Source: Corbicula japonica (Eukaryota; Mollusca; Bivalvia; Venerida; Cyrenidae). Taken from it: a DNA stretch of 64,000 bases. This document shows, piece by piece, positions 49,001 to 52,000 of the stretch; position 1 is the first letter of the stretch, and each line of letters opens with the position of its first letter. The translations under genes and the position numbers were made by a program. The DNA lies in NCBI GenBank assembly GCA_038501625.1, contig JAZAYU010000054.1, positions 1,364,001 through 1,428,000 on the forward strand. The letters run 5' to 3'. The notes beneath the pieces are model-generated. The model had not been told where the DNA came from. It saw only the letters and a program-made list of their open reading frames with translations, and searched no databases.

Positions 49001-52000
49001 ATTACATTATTTAAGTAAAATTAAATAGTATATGAATATTTTTTCTAATGATTTGCAGAAGGTACAGTGAGGGTTGGCTGATTTAATGTATGTTTACACC
49101 ATTTACACAATTTGATTTTTTCTATAACCAGCAAGGTTATCAGATGCACCTAGAGTGTCCAAAATGCCGCCTGTGGAAGCTGATTCCAGGTAGCATACGG
49201 CTGAAATGTGTCTTATTTGTTGCAAAGCTTCAAAGTAAAAAATGCAGTAACTAAAAATGTTAATATCACATTGACCCAAACTACATGATCACCATTGTTA
49301 CTGGAACAAAACTTTTAAATAAATAAAATCACAAATGATGGATTCATGAGTTGACATAATGAGCAATGATTTATCAAGGACCAAGTCAATTATCTAGGAT
49401 CATTTACCGTGATAGCATTTCACTGTTCTTTCGAAAAAAATAAAACATGTAAGAAGTACAGTAAAACTCCTTTTAAACAGCCCCTCCCCTAATAAACCCC
49501 TAATAAATGCCTCCAAGTTATTTTTGGGAAAAATCAGTGAATCAAATGTAATATCAGAATAAAAATATTTAATAGAAATAAACTGCGGACTCTTTATAAA
49601 GCAGTTCGTTTAATTCCGCGGTCCATTATAACATCGTACCTTGGATCCCCTATTTTTTTTCTTATTCCATTTTTTACCATGAAACGGCAAAAAAATCGAA
49701 ACTGGAAGTCATTTTTTATCGTAAAACGGCAAATAAATCGAAACCGGAAGTCACAATTTTAACATGTACACAAATGACACACACATTTTATCCCTGAAAC
49801 AACCGTGTTTTAACACCTTTCCAAGTGCCCGAGGCAAACTTGTGAATGCATACTTACTGTTTAATTTTATAATTGATCCATTACTAAATTCGATTGTCTC
49901 TATAATTATGACATAATCCACTCAATTCAGAAAGAAACTAAAAATTATTCCCAGTCATGTTTTAAAACCTGTTGGTAGTTCATTGATGTACATTTTGCTT
50001 TGATCCGCCTTCCTGCTCATTTCATGGAGGCTGCATTTTTTTTACTATGGAGGTAAACAGTGATAATATCTGTCAATGAAATGTGACTTCAAAGAAAAAT
50101 GTCGGCTCGTATCGAGACTGTGATGTTTTGTCGGCTCTGCTATGAAATCGTTTGATCTACAAGAAGTGTGTACGTGACGTTTGACATTTTTTAGCTGGTT
50201 TAAGTTGGTTGATGATGCAACAATACTGAAATATTATACTGGAGATAAAATTAGGATTTAATTTATAAATTATGGAATACGTTCGTAAATGTCAGAGCTT
50301 GTGTCATAAAATAATTAAAATTTCTGCAAGCATCTAAACAAAATAGATATACGGTCTTTAATTCCATTACAATAATTTAAGGCATATATGATTTTGATCT
50401 TGGTGTTATTAGTCAGTCTCTTGCGGTTTTGCTTTTTTTATTTGAAATTTGGTAATTGTATGTCTTATAAGAAATATCATTTGTCGAGTACAGTGTGGGA
50501 AATCATGACGTTACGTGGAATTATGCGTAATATCGTTAGTTGTGTATTAGGTAGTATTAGTATACTGTATAAGTACTTATACTGGCGGGGGATTAATTTT
50601 GGTGATATTGGCGGTCAGTGTCAGTTGCGCCAATATAAAACACCACCAATAAAAATCCCCGTCAATTTTAAACACCACCAATTTAATATCTGGAAGGTAG
50701 ATAACTATGATACACTATTATATATTTTGTTTTAACACGAAACAAGAGTACATGAATGTGTTATTTATTTTCTTTAGAAATAGCCAGAAGGCATGTTATT
50801 TGGCGCTTGTCGTCCATTCCTTTCAGCGGCACTTGTTTTTAACTTAAGAAAAAGCATTTTAGAGTTATAGCTTTCGTACATGTAGAAAATTAAATTAGTT
50901 TTTTTGATATCTCATAGAAACCCGCTTTAAAATAATTAAATAATATTAAATCAAACAATTAGGTAAACTTATAATGCGTCAACAAAAGGAATATAATTGG
51001 AATATCAAACAAAGCAATTACGTACTGTATTAGGTAAATGCGATAATGTTTTCACACTTAAAATTTAACAATCAAATAACTGCGACGTTTACCTTTCTCT
51101 TCCGTTGTCCGATTTCCGCCATTTTTCATCAAGGGTTTTATTTTGGCGGTCTGGCTTGTTAGCGCCAATATATGACCCCGCCAATATAAAACACTTTAAA
51201 ATACGCCAAAATTTGACACCGCCAATATTAAGCGCTATACAGTATTTGCGCTGGAAGTCGGGTCATGTATTTTTCGCGGGAAAATGTAACGCGGTTTCAC
51301 TTATTAAAGCAGTCGGGATGATGGACCCGCTATACTGCATTATAAAGAGACCGCAGTGTAATAAGCACCCCTGATTTCAGAAAATGTAATGACACAGGGG
51401 CGTTTAAAATGAATTTTACGGCATAATCATACATACCCACTACCAGAGATATCCTCACTACAGCATGCAGGTAGGTGTCACCATGTTCCAGGGATATTGT
51501 CTTTCTGTTACATCCACATTCCAAGAAATAGTGCATCATCTCTACACCCCACCAATGTTCCTGAAAAAACAGACAAAATAAAAAATCTACAAGCCATGTT
51601 TTGGCAGCACCTTGTCTTTTCAAATAATGGGTGAAACATAAATTAGCATTATTATTTTATTGTTGTTCAATAGCCAATGTCACTGTCAGCAGAGAGCGGT
51701 CATGAGTTTCAAGTAAAGATTTAAAGTTACTGCCAATGTTAAGTTTTCATGACAAAATTCTAAGTACAACTTGAAAAAGTGTTCAGTTGAATACTTATGT
51801 TGTCCTAAGATACTTCATAACTGTAACAATATTAAGAAATGATAAGCAAAGGCAAAATTATTACCATAATTATCATTTTGTGACATATTTTTATTTATTT
51901 AATTTTCTTTGGTGGGTGGGGTGGGTGGGGTAGGAACTGGGCCAAATGTTGCCCAAAGTGTTTTTATTTAAATTTATTGCATAGGATGTACATTAACTTT

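Noticed and set aside
50388..50735. 115-codon plus-strand frame as a transposase
   Set aside because: No catalytic motif, AT-driven composition, and it overlaps an inverted-repeat end of a non-coding element.
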